Part shown: one piece after another, positions 1-10,481 of the stretch
How the letters are laid out: every line of letters begins with the position of its first letter
How positions within the stretch are numbered: position 1 is the stretch's first letter
NCBI RefSeq assembly: GCF_932526225.1
Contig: NC_064037.1
Coordinates: forward strand, 12,382,203-12,446,202
Source: Nematostella vectensis
Lineage: Eukaryota; Cnidaria; Anthozoa; Actiniaria; Edwardsiidae
Direction: 5' to 3'
Length of the DNA stretch: 64,000 nt
Notes under the pieces: generated by a model
Databases searched by the model: none
Told to the model about the DNA's origin: nothing
What the model saw: only the letters and a program-made list of their open reading frames with translations
Translations under genes and position numbers: made by a program

Positions 1-253
1 GCTATATAAATATTTGGAGTGTATCTGTCTGTGGCAGTCTTGGTCAAAGGAAGCAGCTATCTTGAGATTTTTTGTGGTAAAATAAGATATAATGGTAGAT
101 AGTGTGTACTTTTATGAGAGAGTCTTTTCTTTTTTATTTGGCCAATTTTGTCACTTTTATTGTATATTATATAGGCTTACGACCTAAAAGCAGAGCTACT
201 ACATCTAAACTTTAAGAAAAAGTCCTTGAACTTACAAAGATTTATGTGTATCA

Positions 254-3200
254 GGGCGTGATCACAGTAATGAAGTACTCCCGTTCGCCCCCTCCCCACC
301 CAGCCGACAGCTGTCAGAACAGGAGAAGCAAAAGATCCAGCAGAACGAGGAGAGCACCATGCGGGAATTGCGCATCTTCCTGCGGGACGTGCACCACAAG
401 CTCATCATGGACCGCAGGTTCAAGGAATTCTCCAAACCTGTTGATCTAGAAGAGGTGAGGGCTACTCTCCTTATGTAGCATGCGCCTTATGTATGTAAGC
501 ATTTGGACTCTTGGTGGGGATGAGGGTTGCTCTTTTCTAGAAGAGGTGAGGGCTACTCTCCTTATGTAGCATGCGCCTTATGTATGTAAGCATTTGGACT
601 CTTGGTGGGGATGAGGGTTGCTCTTTTCTAGAAGAGGTGAGGGCTACTCTCCTTATGTAGCATGCGCCTTATGTATGTAAGCATTTGGACTCTTGGTGGG
701 GATGAGGATTGCTCTTTTCTAGAAGAGGTGAGGGCTACTCTCCTTATGTAGCATGCGCCTTATGTATGTAAGCATTTGGACTCTTGGTGGGGATGAGGGT
801 TGCTCTTTTCTAGAAGAGGTGAGGGCTACTCTCCTTATGTAGCATGCGCCTTATGTATGTAAGCATTTGGACTCTTGGTGGGGATGAGGGTTGCTCTTTT
901 CTAGAAGAGGTGAGGGCTACTCTCCTTATGTAGCATGCGCCTTATGTATGTAAGCATTTGGACTCTTGGTGGGGATGAGGATTGCTCTTTTCTAGAAGAG
1001 GTGAGGGCTACTCTCCTTATGTAGCATGCGCCTTATGTATGTAAGCATTTGGACTCTTGGTGGGGATGAGGGTTGCTCTTTTCTCCCCTTGCCTAACCGC
1101 TTAGGAGCAGGCTCAATAGCTCGCTCTGATGAGTTGTGTTTTGTGACTCCTGAACTTACTTCTGAAGTGGAGCTTGTTGGCTCTTGTACTTGCTATTCGT
1201 GTTATGAGGTAAGTCACGAAGTGTAGCTGGCTACACCGAATGCCCTATGCTCAACAAATTATTCAGCCTAGCTCCAAAGAGAGTTAACTACGCATTGCTT
1301 GTACCAGTTGATATACAAACCCCCCCCAACCTTGGCCACTGCCTTGCTCAGCTGGCATCAAGATAAAACCTTTCAAATTTCAACAAACAGTGCCAGTACG
1401 CTGCAATTATGTCTGTTTTAGCGAGTAATAATGATGCTGTTGGTAAACCTTTCTATTTGTTACTTTGCAGGTGGAGGATTACCTTGATGTAATTCAGGAG
1501 CCGATGGACTTATCCACCATGATGGAGAAAATTGACCGTCACCAGTACAGCACATGTGCTAATTACTTGCTGGATATAGATCTAATCACTAGCAATGCCC
1601 TGAAGTACAACCCTGACCGAGACCCACTCGACAAGATCATTAGGCACAGGGCCTGTGAACTACGTGACTTTGCACACTCACTTATCAAATCTCAGCTGGA
1701 ACCAGAGTTTGAAAAGGTATGATGCTTCTTTTAGGCCTGGCTCAAATCTTTTTCACGTATTGAACTAGGTTATTTTATTATATTTTCACAAAAAAATAGT
1801 TGAAAATTGTATTTATCCTCCTGCTGTTTCTTAACCCATGTCTCTGTTTTAGGCTTGCGAGGAGATCGTAGAATCAAGACAACGGAGAGGTAAATATATG
1901 TACATTTCCATCCCAAATCTGGCTCCCTTATGAAGTTTTAGAATAATAAAACCTCTATTATGAAGTTTTAGAATAATAAAACCTCTAATACTCAGGCTAA
2001 TCCTTCCAATTTTATACTGACTACTCGCATTCCTTATTTAATTTGTTTGATCGAATAATCTTGTAAAAACCTATACAAGAAAGTCCAGTCCTTTAAAGTT
2101 GAATTTACCCTAATTTAAAGCTTGTACATAGTTACTTGGAATTAGCATAATTAATAGCATGAGGACCATGTCTGATTTGATGCTTGTGAATACTTACCTG
2201 GCATTTGGCATAACTAATAGCATGAGGACCATGTCTGATTTGATGCTTGTGAATACTTACCTGGCATTTGGCATAACTAATAGCATGAGGACCATGTCTG
2301 ATTTGATGCTTGTAAATACTAACCTGGTATTTGGTATAATTAATAGCTTGAGGACCATGTCTGATTTGATGCTTGTAAATACTAACCTGGCATTTGGCAT
2401 AACTAATAGCATGAGGACCATGTCTGATTTGATGCTCGTAAATACTAACCTGGTATTTGGCATGTCTGATTTGATGCTTGTAAATACTAACCAGGTATTT
2501 GGCATAACTAATAGCATGAGGACCATGTCTGATTTGATGCTCGTAAATACTAACCTGGCATTTGGCATAACTAATAGCATGAGGACCATGTCTGATTTGA
2601 TGCTCGTAAATACTAACCTGGTATTTGGCATGTCTGATTTGATGCTTGTAAATACTAACCAGGTATTTGGCATAACTAATAGCATGAGGACCATGTCTGA
2701 TTTGATGCTCGTAAATACTAACCTGGTATTTGGCATGTCTGATTTGATGCTTGTGAATACTAACCTGGTATTTGGCATAACTAATAGCATGAGGACCATG
2801 TCTGATTTGATGCTTGTAAATACTTACCAGGTATTTGGCATAACTAATAGCATAAGGACCATGTCTGATTTGATGCTCGTAAATATTTACCTGGTATTTG
2901 GCATAACTAATAGCATGAGGACCATGTCTGATTTGATGCTCGTAAATACTAACCTGGCATTTGGCATAACTTATAGCACGAGGGCCATGTAAGGTCCAAT
3001 AAAGCTTTTTTGAAGCCTTTGCAGAATGCCTGTTGTTTGTTTTTGTTATGTTCGAGAATCAAACATTTTGTTTTTGTAAAATTCAACGTGCACACTGCAC
3101 TTTCTTTGTTCACAGGCGAGAACCTCTCTTCTGTTGCCCCGGCATACGTCTTCACAGCACCTCGCACCAAGCTTATTGTACCTCCTTCAAGTTCTAATGT

Positions 3201-4969
3201 ACCCCTCAACGAGTCAGTGACTCCCATGTCAGTGGGAGAGAGCTCGGCGGGGTCTTCACGGATGGAAACAAGGTCTGCCTCGCATAGTTCCTCCACTGGC
3301 AAGAACACAGACAGTAGTGGGAAAGCATCAAAGAAGAAGAAGCGACCATATGGGGGACGGAGGAGGCGAATCAAGCGCAGACAGCTGAGCAAGGAGCTGA
3401 ATATTGCAGGGAAGGAGGGGGAGGAGAAAGATAAGAATGTTAATGAAGAAGATGAAGATGTGGAACAACATTATGAAAGCATGGATACTAATCAGGCGGA
3501 GACGGTAGACAAGGGGGAGGAAGGTGACGGTAATGAGATAGAGAGAGAAACTGATTACAAGAAGAAAAGGGATGAGAATAATGCAACGGATGTGGACAGG
3601 ATCGAGCAGAATACCACAGCAGATGGAACCAATGAAAATGATACAGCAGATGGTTGCAAGGTCATTGCGGATAATGCAACGGATGTGGACAGGATCGAGC
3701 AGAATACCACAGCAGATGGAACCAATGAAAATGATACCGCTGATGGTAACAACGTCGAAGCCAATGAGGTGATGGCAAGAGACAAGGCCGGTGATAGTGT
3801 ATTTGGAAGCACTTCTGAGAAAGACGAGAAAGATGACGAAATCTCTAGAAGTGGTCCAACCCCATTGGAAATCTCAAAAGACTCTGTCATTAATCAAAAC
3901 GGTGATATACCAGTCAATCATACAGATGCTGATATAGATGTCACTGAAGGGAAGGGGAAGCACAAATCCCAAGTGCTTATAGAGAATGGGGAAATGTACA
4001 AATCAACAGTGGAGGAAGATTCCATGGTGAATAATCAAGCTGACGGGTTTGATCCCCCAAGTCCAAACAGGGAGGTAAAGACAAAGAAGTGTGTGCAGTT
4101 CGCAGAAGAGATAGAATTACCAAATGGATTTATTGCAAGTGATGCACAGGAGAGGATCAGGGTAACACAAGGCAGCGAAACGCTAGAAAAGATGGACAAC
4201 AAGCGCCTAGGTAAGGCTGTGTGGAGTCTCTCCGTTAAACTAAAACTGCTTCTTGCACCAAAAAAAGATGTCAGTAGAGTGTTGAAAGATATGTTGGGGC
4301 AGTTGCTGACATTTTAAAATTCTAATCATAAAGAATAAATAAATTTCTAACCCTACAATAATGAGTTTATGGTAAAATGGCAAAAAAAAAAAAATTCTTC
4401 ATGAAGTAAAAAGCCCCCTTACACAATACGCATTTTTTTGTACAGCTTGCATGTAATCTTTTTCCCGGCTAGCAGAGGCCTCTTTTCTCTGTATTTCGCT
4501 GGGCTGCACCGGCGAAATAACGAGAAAAAGGCCCCTGCTAGCAGGGAAGTAATCTTTTTTTTTTTTGTTTATCTCGGTATAAAAGTAGTTGATGTTATCA
4601 CTGTTCCTACTGCTGTTTTTATTCTCATTTTGTTAACATTTCCTATTGCTGATCCCACTAGATTCTGAAGTCACTGAGTGTTCACTAGACGTCGAAGAGC
4701 CTTACCAAGCTGACCCAAGCCAGGAGTCACAGTTACTATGGAAACAGAAGCTGGAGCTCCTGCTGGCCTGGCTTGTGGATATGACAGAGGGCTCAGCTGT
4801 TGCGAGTTTGGAGCAATGTCACAGCAGTCTACAGCAGTGCGTTTACCAGCATCGACGGGATGCGGACAAGACTGTATTGATACAGGTAGAGCAGACAGAG
4901 ACCTGTAGCATCGCTATCGGATCTCTTACAGCGCTTTTCGTGGGTTTGAGAGAGTTACGTTTCCTATGA
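254..4969 (+). CDS. ATAD2-like: ATAD2/ATAD2B-type AAA+ ATPase bromodomain protein, C-terminal half
   Basis: Nuclear chromatin factor; the family pairs AAA+ ATPase domains (left of this window) with an acetyl-lysine-binding bromodomain. Exons by splice sites and phase: about 254-454, 1471-1716, 1853-1889, 3116-4210, 4662-4885 (or read-through to a stop at 4969). The first three encode the bromodomain, including EELRIFLRD-like MRELRIFLRDVHHKL, EPMDLSTMMEKI and SNALKYNPDRDP; the asparagine in SNALKYNP is the expected acetyl-lysine contact. The RVF shelf of the human protein reads KEF here. The 1.1-kb exon is low-complexity, acidic, with a basic patch KKKKRPYGGRRRRIKRR and an internal duplication. 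The last exon has CVYQHRRDADKTVLIQ, matching the conserved family C-terminus. The start of the first exon (254) is the weakest boundary. ATAD2 versus ATAD2B cannot be decided. Confidence 0.9.
446..1083 (+). repeat. 91-bp tandem repeat, 7 copies, spanning an exon-intron junction
   Basis: Seven near-identical copies of a 91-bp unit. Each begins with the last bases of the bromodomain exon (CTAGAAGAG) and the 5' splice site GTGAGG. Donor GT positions are 455, 546, 637, 728, 819, 910 and 1001. Because 91 is not a multiple of 3 and the unit has an in-frame TAG just after the donor, only the first donor keeps the reading frame. Copies differ by single bases (for example GAGGGTTG versus GAGGATTG), so the expansion is recent. 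Confidence 0.97.
2143..2985 (+). repeat. 63-bp minisatellite with 42-bp variant units
   Basis: Tandem array in the ATAD2-like intron between the exons ending at 1889 and starting at 3116. Units are 63 bp, with 42-bp variants that lack one 21-bp block. All lengths are multiples of 3, so one frame stays open for the whole array on each strand. I read it as intronic repeat, not gene: the translation is only the repeat (MRTMSDLMLVNTYLAFG), and the flanking exons splice across it in phase. Several units (near 2195, 2258 and 2825) contain a consensus donor CAGGTAAGT on the minus strand. Confidence 0.95.
3577..3751 (+). repeat. in-frame 93-bp duplication inside the ATAD2-like acidic exon
   Basis: Two copies, 93 bp (31 codons) apart, encode NATDVDRIEQNTTADGTNEN followed by DTADG. 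The copies are almost identical at DNA level. The event lengthens the low-complexity acidic linker between the bromodomain and the C-terminus without breaking frame. Confidence 0.9.
4464..4548. mobile_element. 85-bp foldback MITE, family A copy 1
   Basis: Near-palindromic element: left arm GGCTAGCAGAGGCCTCTTTT and its complement on the right, around a short centre. It is flanked by an 11-bp direct repeat GTAATCTTTTT (4453-4463 and 4549-4559), a plausible target-site duplication. Duplications of 9-11 bp are typical of Mutator-like elements, so a MULE-derived MITE is a reasonable guess. It sits in the last ATAD2-like intron before the exon at 4662. A relative lies at 24993-25070. Confidence 0.7.
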
Positions 4970-4984
4970 GTGTGTCTATCAGCA

Positions 4985-5060
4985 CGGGTGGTCTAGTGTG
5001 TTAGCGCGTCGGTCTCTCACCGCTTAGGCCCAGGTTCGAATCCTTGCTCAAACTGGGCAT
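4985..5060 (+). repeat. tRNA-Glu-like SINE head or tRNA pseudogene
   Basis: Contains an A-box-like GGTGGTCTAGTGTGTTAGCG, the anticodon-loop-like segment TCTCTCACCG and a B-box GGTTCGAATCC, in the order and spacing of a tRNA(Glu, CTC). The acceptor ends do not pair and the T stem has a mismatch, so a working tRNA is unlikely. The poly-T stretch at 5060-5066 follows directly. It is best read as the tRNA-derived head of a SINE or a decayed tRNA. Confidence 0.45.
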
Positions 5061-5103
5061 TTTTTTCCGGGTTCCTGCCTTGATTCGAATTTGTGTCACA
5101 CAA

Positions 5104-6035
5104 ACACAAGGTTTATTCCTAGACTTGTCTCAACCACTAACACAAGGTTTATTCCTAGACTTGTCTCAACCACTAGCACAAGGTTTATTCCTAGACTTGT
5201 CTCAACCACTAACGCAAGGTTTATTCCTAGACTTGTCTCAACCACTAACGCAAGGTTTATTCCTAGACTTGTCTCAACCACTAACGCAAGGTTTATTCCT
5301 AGACTTGTCTCAACCACTAACGCAAGGTTTATTCCTAGACTTGTCTCAACCACTAACGCAAGGTTTATTCCTAGACTTGTCTCAACCACTAACGCAAGGT
5401 TTATTCCTAGACTTGTCTCAACCACTAACGCAAGGTTTATTCCTAGACTTGTCTCAACCACTAACGCAAGGTTTATTCCTAGACTTGTCTCAACCACTAA
5501 CGCAAGGTTTATTCCTAGACTTGTCTCAACAACTAACGCAAGGTTTATTCCTAGACTTGTCTCAACCACTAACGCAAGGTTTATTCCTAGACTTGTCTCA
5601 ACCACTAACGCAAGGTTTATTCCTAGACTTGTCTCAACCACTAACGCAAGGTTTATTCCTAGACTTGTCTCAACCACTAACGCAAGGTTTATTCCTAGAC
5701 TTGTCTCAACCACTAACGCAAGGTTTATTCCTAGGCTTGTCTCAACCACTAACGCAAGGTTTATTCCTAGACTTGTCTCAACCACTAACACAAGGTTTAT
5801 TCCTAGACTTGTCTCAACCACTAACACAAGTTTTATTCCTAGACTTGTCTCAACCACTAACGCAAGGTTTATTCCTAGACTTGTCTCAACCACTAACGCA
5901 AGGTTTATTCCTAGGCTTGTCTCAACCACTAACGCAAGGTTTATTCCTAGACTTGTCTCAACCACTAACACAAGGTTTATTCCTAGACTTGTCTCAACCA
6001 CTAACACAAGGTTTATTCCTAGACTTGTCTCAACC
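5104..6035 (+). repeat. 36-bp minisatellite, about 26 copies
   Basis: Tandem array of TTTATTCCTAGACTTGTCTC plus CAACCACTAACGCAAGG. The unit is a multiple of 3, and long frames stay open: two on the plus strand and one on the minus. These are repeat artefacts (for example NARFIPRLVSTT repeated), not genes. Most copies are identical; variants differ by one base (ACGCAAGG/ACACAAGG, GACTTG/GGCTTG). Confidence 0.97.
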
Positions 6036-6740
6036 ACACGTGTTTACACTGTTGGAATTCACGGCTAATATTCACTGCAAAAATGGGCATACGACTCAAT
6101 TAAACGGGTGCATAGTTAATAAAAACAATAATAAACAAGTGTGCATACGTTCAGGGTGCCAATCCCGGGGATTTACAGCGTTCAACAACAAACGAATTTG
6201 ACAATTTACAATACATTCCGAACTTTCCAAATAAACTTAGTTCGACTACTTTCCACCCCCCTGCGGGGCGCCCCAGGCAGAGTTAGGGGCCACAGGAATC
6301 CCGCGCGCAGGGAAAGCGTTCCGAATTCCGTGTAACCAGTCTTCTCGGATAAGGACACTAAACCGGAGGTCCCGTCTCCTCAAGCTGCGCTATACTAACC
6401 TGAACCGAAGGGACGTAAAAGAACCACTGGGGACGCAATAAACCATCTGGCAGTGACCACCCCCAGTGACAGTGCTTACAATGCTTACTAACAATACGCT
6501 CAGGGGGGGGGGGGGGGGGGGGGTACTTGATTCGGAATACCTTCCGCACTAGCCTAACTGGTGGAAATTGGATAAATAAATTAAGAAAAAAAATTTATAT
6601 AGCGCTTATACCAGGTTCTAAAATCCTATTACGTATATTATTAAGAATGTCTCGTCTTGGAACTAAGGAACACAAGCATCTAGTAAGCTCACATACGTTC
6701 AACAAGTAAATTAAGGGACGAGAAACAGAAAGATATTATC
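6036..6740. other. non-coding repeat-like region after the 36-bp array
   Basis: No gene is supported. It holds a GC-rich stretch near 6258-6320, then a run of about 18 G at 6507-6523 beside GGAATACCTTCCG. The reverse complement (GTCCTTATCCGAGAAGACTG at about 6335-6355) resembles sequence I associate with anthozoan tRNA-derived SINEs. That resemblance is from memory and is weak. Confidence 0.4.
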
Positions 6741-6741
6741 C

Positions 6742-6826
6742 ATGTCTCGACCGGGAATCGAACCCGTTTCAGCAGAGGTGAGAGGCCCCATACGCTGACG
6801 CGTTAACACACTGGGCCTCCCGTGAT
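6742..6826 (-). repeat. antisense tRNA-like SINE head
   Basis: On the minus strand there is an A-box-like GGCCCAGTGTGTTAACGCGT, then CTCTCACCTC, then a B-box GGGTTCGATTCCCGG. It shares AGTGTGTTA(G/A)CGCGTC with the plus-strand copy at 4985-5060, so the two are probably one family in opposite orientation. It is followed on the minus strand by a pyrimidine-rich tail. Acceptor pairing is poor, so it is not called as a functional tRNA. Confidence 0.45.
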
Positions 6827-6857
6827 TCCTAATTATTGATTTGTTTATTTATTATAG

Positions 6858-6914
6858 TCGCTGGAAGATATTTTAACTGGTTGGGCCAGCCGAATGCCTT
6901 ACACAACCAGATAA
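6858..6914 (+). CDS. candidate terminal exon of the ATAD2-like gene
   Basis: After the donor at 4886 the family protein should continue for roughly 10-20 residues. An acceptor (TTTATTATAG) at 6848-6857 opens a phase-0 exon encoding SLEDILTGWASRMPYTTR and a stop, which joins in frame to ...KTVLIQ. The intervening 2-kb intron would hold the tRNA-like element, the 36-bp minisatellite and the antisense tRNA-like element. The alternative is read-through at 4886 to the stop at 4969, whose extra residues do not resemble the family. This call rests on phase, acceptor quality and length only. Confidence 0.35.
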   Translation, partial: SLEDILTGWASRMPYTTR

Positions 6915-7002
6915 ACTCTCCAAGGCTATGCTCACAACACCAGGGACACTAGAGTTCTCAGACTCCTCGCAGTCCCTTTGAGATGGGCGTGGCCTCCCCC
7001 TC

Positions 7003-7335
7003 GCCACCAGAGCATTGGTACCTTCCAGACTTGAGCTGCCTAACACTATCATTGATGGCACTGTAAAGGCTGAAGCTTCACCATCAGAATTAGTACGACT
7101 TTCTGAACTTGAGCGGCCCAAGCGAACTGTCCGAGACGGATGCGTCCGCACACCACCAGAGCATTGGTACCTTCCAGACTTGAGCTGCCTAACACTATCA
7201 TTGATGGCACTGTAAAGGTTGAAGCTTCACCATCAGAATTAGTACGACTTTCTGAACTTGAGTGGCCCAAGCGAACTGTCCGAGACGGATGCGTCCGCAC
7301 ACCGCCAAAGCATTGGTACCTTCCAGACTTGGGCC
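7003..7335 (+). repeat. 149-bp tandem repeat, about 2.2 copies
   Basis: The sequence GGTACCTTCCAGACTTGAGC recurs every 149 bp (7017, 7166, 7315). The unit contains GAAGCTTCACCATCAGAATT and a GC-rich GTCCGAGACGGATGCGTCCG. A weaker, diverged copy may precede 7003. One plus-strand frame reads KAEASPSELVRLSELERPKR, which recalls the basic tail of retroelement polyproteins. It is too short to assign, and 149 is not a multiple of 3. Confidence 0.85.
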
Positions 7336-7339
7336 CCAA

Positions 7340-8227
7340 CTCCCATCGGTGGACTGTATAGATAGAAGCCCCCGCCCCCCTCACTTCGGCGAGAATTCGC
7401 AAAATATTAAAACTTCAGCAAAATACTTCAAAAGAAAACCAAAAAATATAGAACTCTTTCTGAAGCTTGGCACATGTTTTTAATTGTAATGTGCATTTAT
7501 TTATTGAAAAAGATTTTTTTATGCCAGAAATCTCATACAGCTAGTAGCGGTAATAGACTTTTCTAAATAGATTATAAATTTGCAATGTGGATAACAGGAT
7601 TTATGTAATAAACAAAAGACAAACTATTTTCAGCATTATTTGTACTGTAAACGTGCCCATTTTAGTAACCATTGAAAAGTTATATTTTTTTCGCAACAGT
7701 TTTTTTTTCTTTTTAGAAGTTTTCTTCTTTGTCTCAAATAAAATTGATAAAAAGATGTCCACTTTTATAGTAAATCGCTGTATATAAACTATTTTAATGC
7801 CTATTGCCATATAAATATCGTTTTTCTGTCAGTGTCTTATTTGTTCCATAACATGGTCCAGCATATTCAGTTAAGAGAAAGCTTTTTGGAACTTGGTACT
7901 TGGGCTTTACCACTCACTTACCATCCTCTACACATACTACTCTTTTAAATAACCCCCTTCCACCAATCATATATGCGCTTTGCAGCCCCTGGTCTAAATC
8001 ATAATTAATATTTAATATCCCAAGGGGCGTAGTCTACCCGACTTGACAGCCGCTTAGCAAGGTATTTGGACAATACCTTAAAAAAGGCAAATAAACATCT
8101 ATAATAAAGCCGAATGATAATTATCAAAGTTCAAATGGCTTAAGAATTATTTACAAAAGCGCAGAAAGAAAACCACCGGACAGCCTGTGCTGGTCTGCGT
8201 TGGGCAGTTGATAATGAAATAAAACCT
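7340..8227. other. intergenic, AT-rich, nothing recognised
   Basis: I see no coding region, structured RNA or clear repeat here. The region is AT-rich with T and A runs near 7690-7740. Confidence 0.6.
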
Positions 8228-8430
8228 TTACAGCAAAATTCGTTGTTGCGCCACCTCGGTGAATATCCAAAATCCTTGTCTTGTTTGGTAATAGCCGCGT
8301 AGCCAGACACAAGCTTTTGGGGCTGTTTGTCTGGTTTTGATTGTTTGGTTTGATTGACTACGCGCTATTCCTAAACGAAGAAAATAATTTTTGATTCCGT
8401 GAGGTCGCGCAACAACGAATTTGGCTATAA
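8228..8430. mobile_element. MITE family B, copy 1 (about 200 bp)
   Basis: Inverted termini: the left end contains AAATTCGTTGTTGCGC (8236-8251), and the right end reads GCGCAACAACGAATTT (8407-8422). Similarity extends about 8 bp outward on each side as TTTAYAGC. The interior holds CAAAATCCTTGTCTTGTTTGG, also present in the copy at 11430-11570. There is no room for a transposase, so it is non-autonomous. Confidence 0.85.
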
Positions 8431-8723
8431 AAGAAAAAGTCGACAACAACGCAGAATTTTTTTTAACGATATTTCGGCAGGCCAATACCTGCCCCCTTCA
8501 GGTTATAAATGAGTTACAGTGGCATGTTAAAGCTAGTATATGTACAAAGTTCATTGATGATTAACTAACAAAAGATAACAATAGTAATTGAGTAAAGGAG
8601 TAACGTATTAGGAAAATAATGGATGATGATAAACAGGGGTGTGTGTAATCCACTTACCCCTATTAATCATCGGTTTCTTTACGCCGGTTGAGGCCACCGG
8701 GTTCGAAAGTGCCAGCGCGAGTC

Positions 8724-9330
8724 TCAGTGTGCCTGCTTGGCTTTAACGAGGATGTCGCGGAAGTTAGGTGTGGCGAAAGGGGCCAAGAGGGGACATCGCT
8801 TAGACGAGAGTAGGAGGTTGTAATTTCTACTGATTATGTCGTTGATGTTAGGTAGTGTAGGGTTATAAGTAGTGACAAAGGGGATGCGATTGGACTTTTT
8901 GTGGTTGTTATTATTAGGACGTAGGTCGTCAATGCGGGAAATGTTAGCAGCGCGTTGGGTTTGTCTCTTGAGAAAAGCGGGTTTAGCCACGCTTGAGGAG
9001 GTAGTTGGTGAATTCATTGCAGCTGTTGTCCAATTGATATTTTTAAAATATCGTCGATGTATCTGAACCACGTATAGGGTTTATAAGGGGCGTCCCGGAG
9101 AGCGTTAGTTTGAAATCGGCCAAGAAAGAGACAGGCGAAAGAGGGTGCCATGCTTCTGGAGGTAGTGTTTGTCATTAAAGGAGAAGTTGTCCATTTAGAG
9201 GATCATATATATGCGGATTAAGTCCGAAATATAATAGTGCCAGCGGGGATAGGGTTAACGTTACATGTGCGAAGGAAGTCGTGACAAGCGTTTTCACTAG
9301 ATAAAATCAAGTTGTATAATTGTTTTTTTA
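8724..9330 (-). pseudogene. degenerate Penelope-like (or related) retroelement reverse transcriptase
   Basis: Minus-strand segments in shifting frames give, in order: NFSFNDKHYLQKHGT (palm motif, compare YLQxxGTAMG), APSFACLFLGRF, PYKPYTWFRYIDDI (the YIDD catalytic box, first Asp pair intact), then NRIPFVTTYNPTLPNI and a stop at 8724. This order fits the RT core and the domain following it in Penelope-like elements. At least two frameshifts and internal stops separate the pieces, so it is dead. No GIY-YIG endonuclease is visible. A DIRS or other YIDD-type element is the alternative. Confidence 0.7.
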
Positions 9331-9344
9331 TAAGTACTTACCTA

Positions 9345-9836
9345 GGTCTATCGTTTGGTCAGGCCGGGTTACTAAGCTCGGTCGTTCGGTCAGGCCGGGT
9401 TACTAAGCTCGGTCGTTCGGTCAGGCCGAGTTACTAAGCTCGGTTGTTCGGTCAGGCCGAGTTACTAAGCTCGGTCGTTCGGTCAGGCCGGGTTACTAAG
9501 CTCGGTTGTTCGGTAAGGCTGAGTTACTAAGCTCGGTTGTTCGGTCAGGCCGAGTTACTAAGCTCGGTCGTTCGGTCAGGCCGGGTTACTAAGCTCGGTC
9601 GTTCGGTAAGGCCGAGTTACTAAGCTCGGTTGTTCGGTAAGGCCGAGTTACTAAGCTCGGTTGTTCGGTAAGGCTGAGTTACTAAGCTCGGTTGTTCGGT
9701 CAGGCCGGGTTACTAAGCTCGGCCGTTCGGTCAGGCCGGGTTACTAAGCTCGGTCGTTCGGTAAGGCCGGGTTACTAAGCTCGGTCGTTCGGTAAGGCCG
9801 GGTTACTAAGCTCGGTTGTTCGGTAAGGCCGGGTAC
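9345..9836 (+). repeat. 31-bp minisatellite, about 16 copies
   Basis: Unit GTCGTTCGGTCAGGCCGGGT plus TACTAAGCTCG, repeated with C/T and GTCAGG/GTAAGG variants. It is GC-richer than its surroundings. It lies between the retroelement remnant and the 3' end of the ZIP gene, with no coding role visible. Confidence 0.96.
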
Positions 9837-10101
9837 AGTTGTTTACATATAAGGTGACGCAGGGACAAGAAAGCCAACCATGTCCGGGGAAGTTCGTTAC
9901 CCGGCACCACCCCCCTCCCCCCCCAAAAAAAAAAATAGACAATACAATGTTACTGAAAACTCTAAATTACAAACATTTAAAATCCTAATTTTAACTAAAT
10001 CTATTATAAAACGGCCCAGGAACGCCCCTCATATGGGGTTCTGCGAGATCCAGACAGACCGACAATAACAAGACAATCTTGTTCAGTGTTCGAGGTAGTT
10101 G

Positions 10102-10251
10102 TGTTTGAGGTAGTTGATTTTATTAATTAATTAAGGACTCTTCGCCGCTCTTTTGAATATCTTATGTTGTCGGAGACTACTTTAGTCGAACATATGGTGT
10201 TGTAAAGGGTGGTGGAATCACGCTTTTTATCTGAGACAACTACCTCAAACA
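10102..10251. mobile_element. 150-bp element with 15-bp inverted ends
   Basis: TGTTTGAGGTAGTTG at 10102-10116 is the exact reverse complement of CAACTACCTCAAACA at 10237-10251. A further partial direct copy (GAGGTAGTTG) lies just to the left. It is probably a small MITE. The target-site duplication was not resolved. Confidence 0.6.
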
Positions 10252-10481
10252 GGTAACAAGTATTTTTTTCGCCGAGCTTCCCAAGTCCTTTTCAACAATG
10301 GCCCGACGGTCATTCTGAGTTGGAGTTCTCGGTCTCCGATCTTTAATTTTGGGATCATTAATTGGTCCAACATTTTACAATTGGGGAAAATAATCATGAT
10401 GTCATGCATTCCTGTTGTTTGGGTTCGTCTTCAATTGGATATATTTTTAGGACGATTCCAACTGTACGTGGATTTAACTGG

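Noticed and set aside
2159-2992. 277-residue plus-strand frame and 180-residue minus-strand frame
   Set aside because: Both are translations of the 63-bp minisatellite; flanking ATAD2 exons splice over it in phase.
4985-5060. Functional tRNA-Glu gene
   Set aside because: Acceptor-stem halves do not pair and the T stem is mismatched; better explained as a SINE head or pseudogene.
5044-6201. Three long overlapping frames of 313-385 residues
   Set aside because: Artefacts of a 36-bp repeat whose unit is a multiple of 3 and lacks stops in these frames.
7015-7361. Retroelement polyprotein tail
   Set aside because: LSELERPKR-like residues are suggestive, but they repeat with a 149-bp unit that breaks frame, so a coding origin cannot be supported.
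10102-10251. let-7-like TGAGGTAGTTG in an inverted repeat
   Set aside because: The arms are 120 bp apart with no precursor-like hairpin, identity to let-7 stops after the seed, and let-7 is not expected outside bilaterians.
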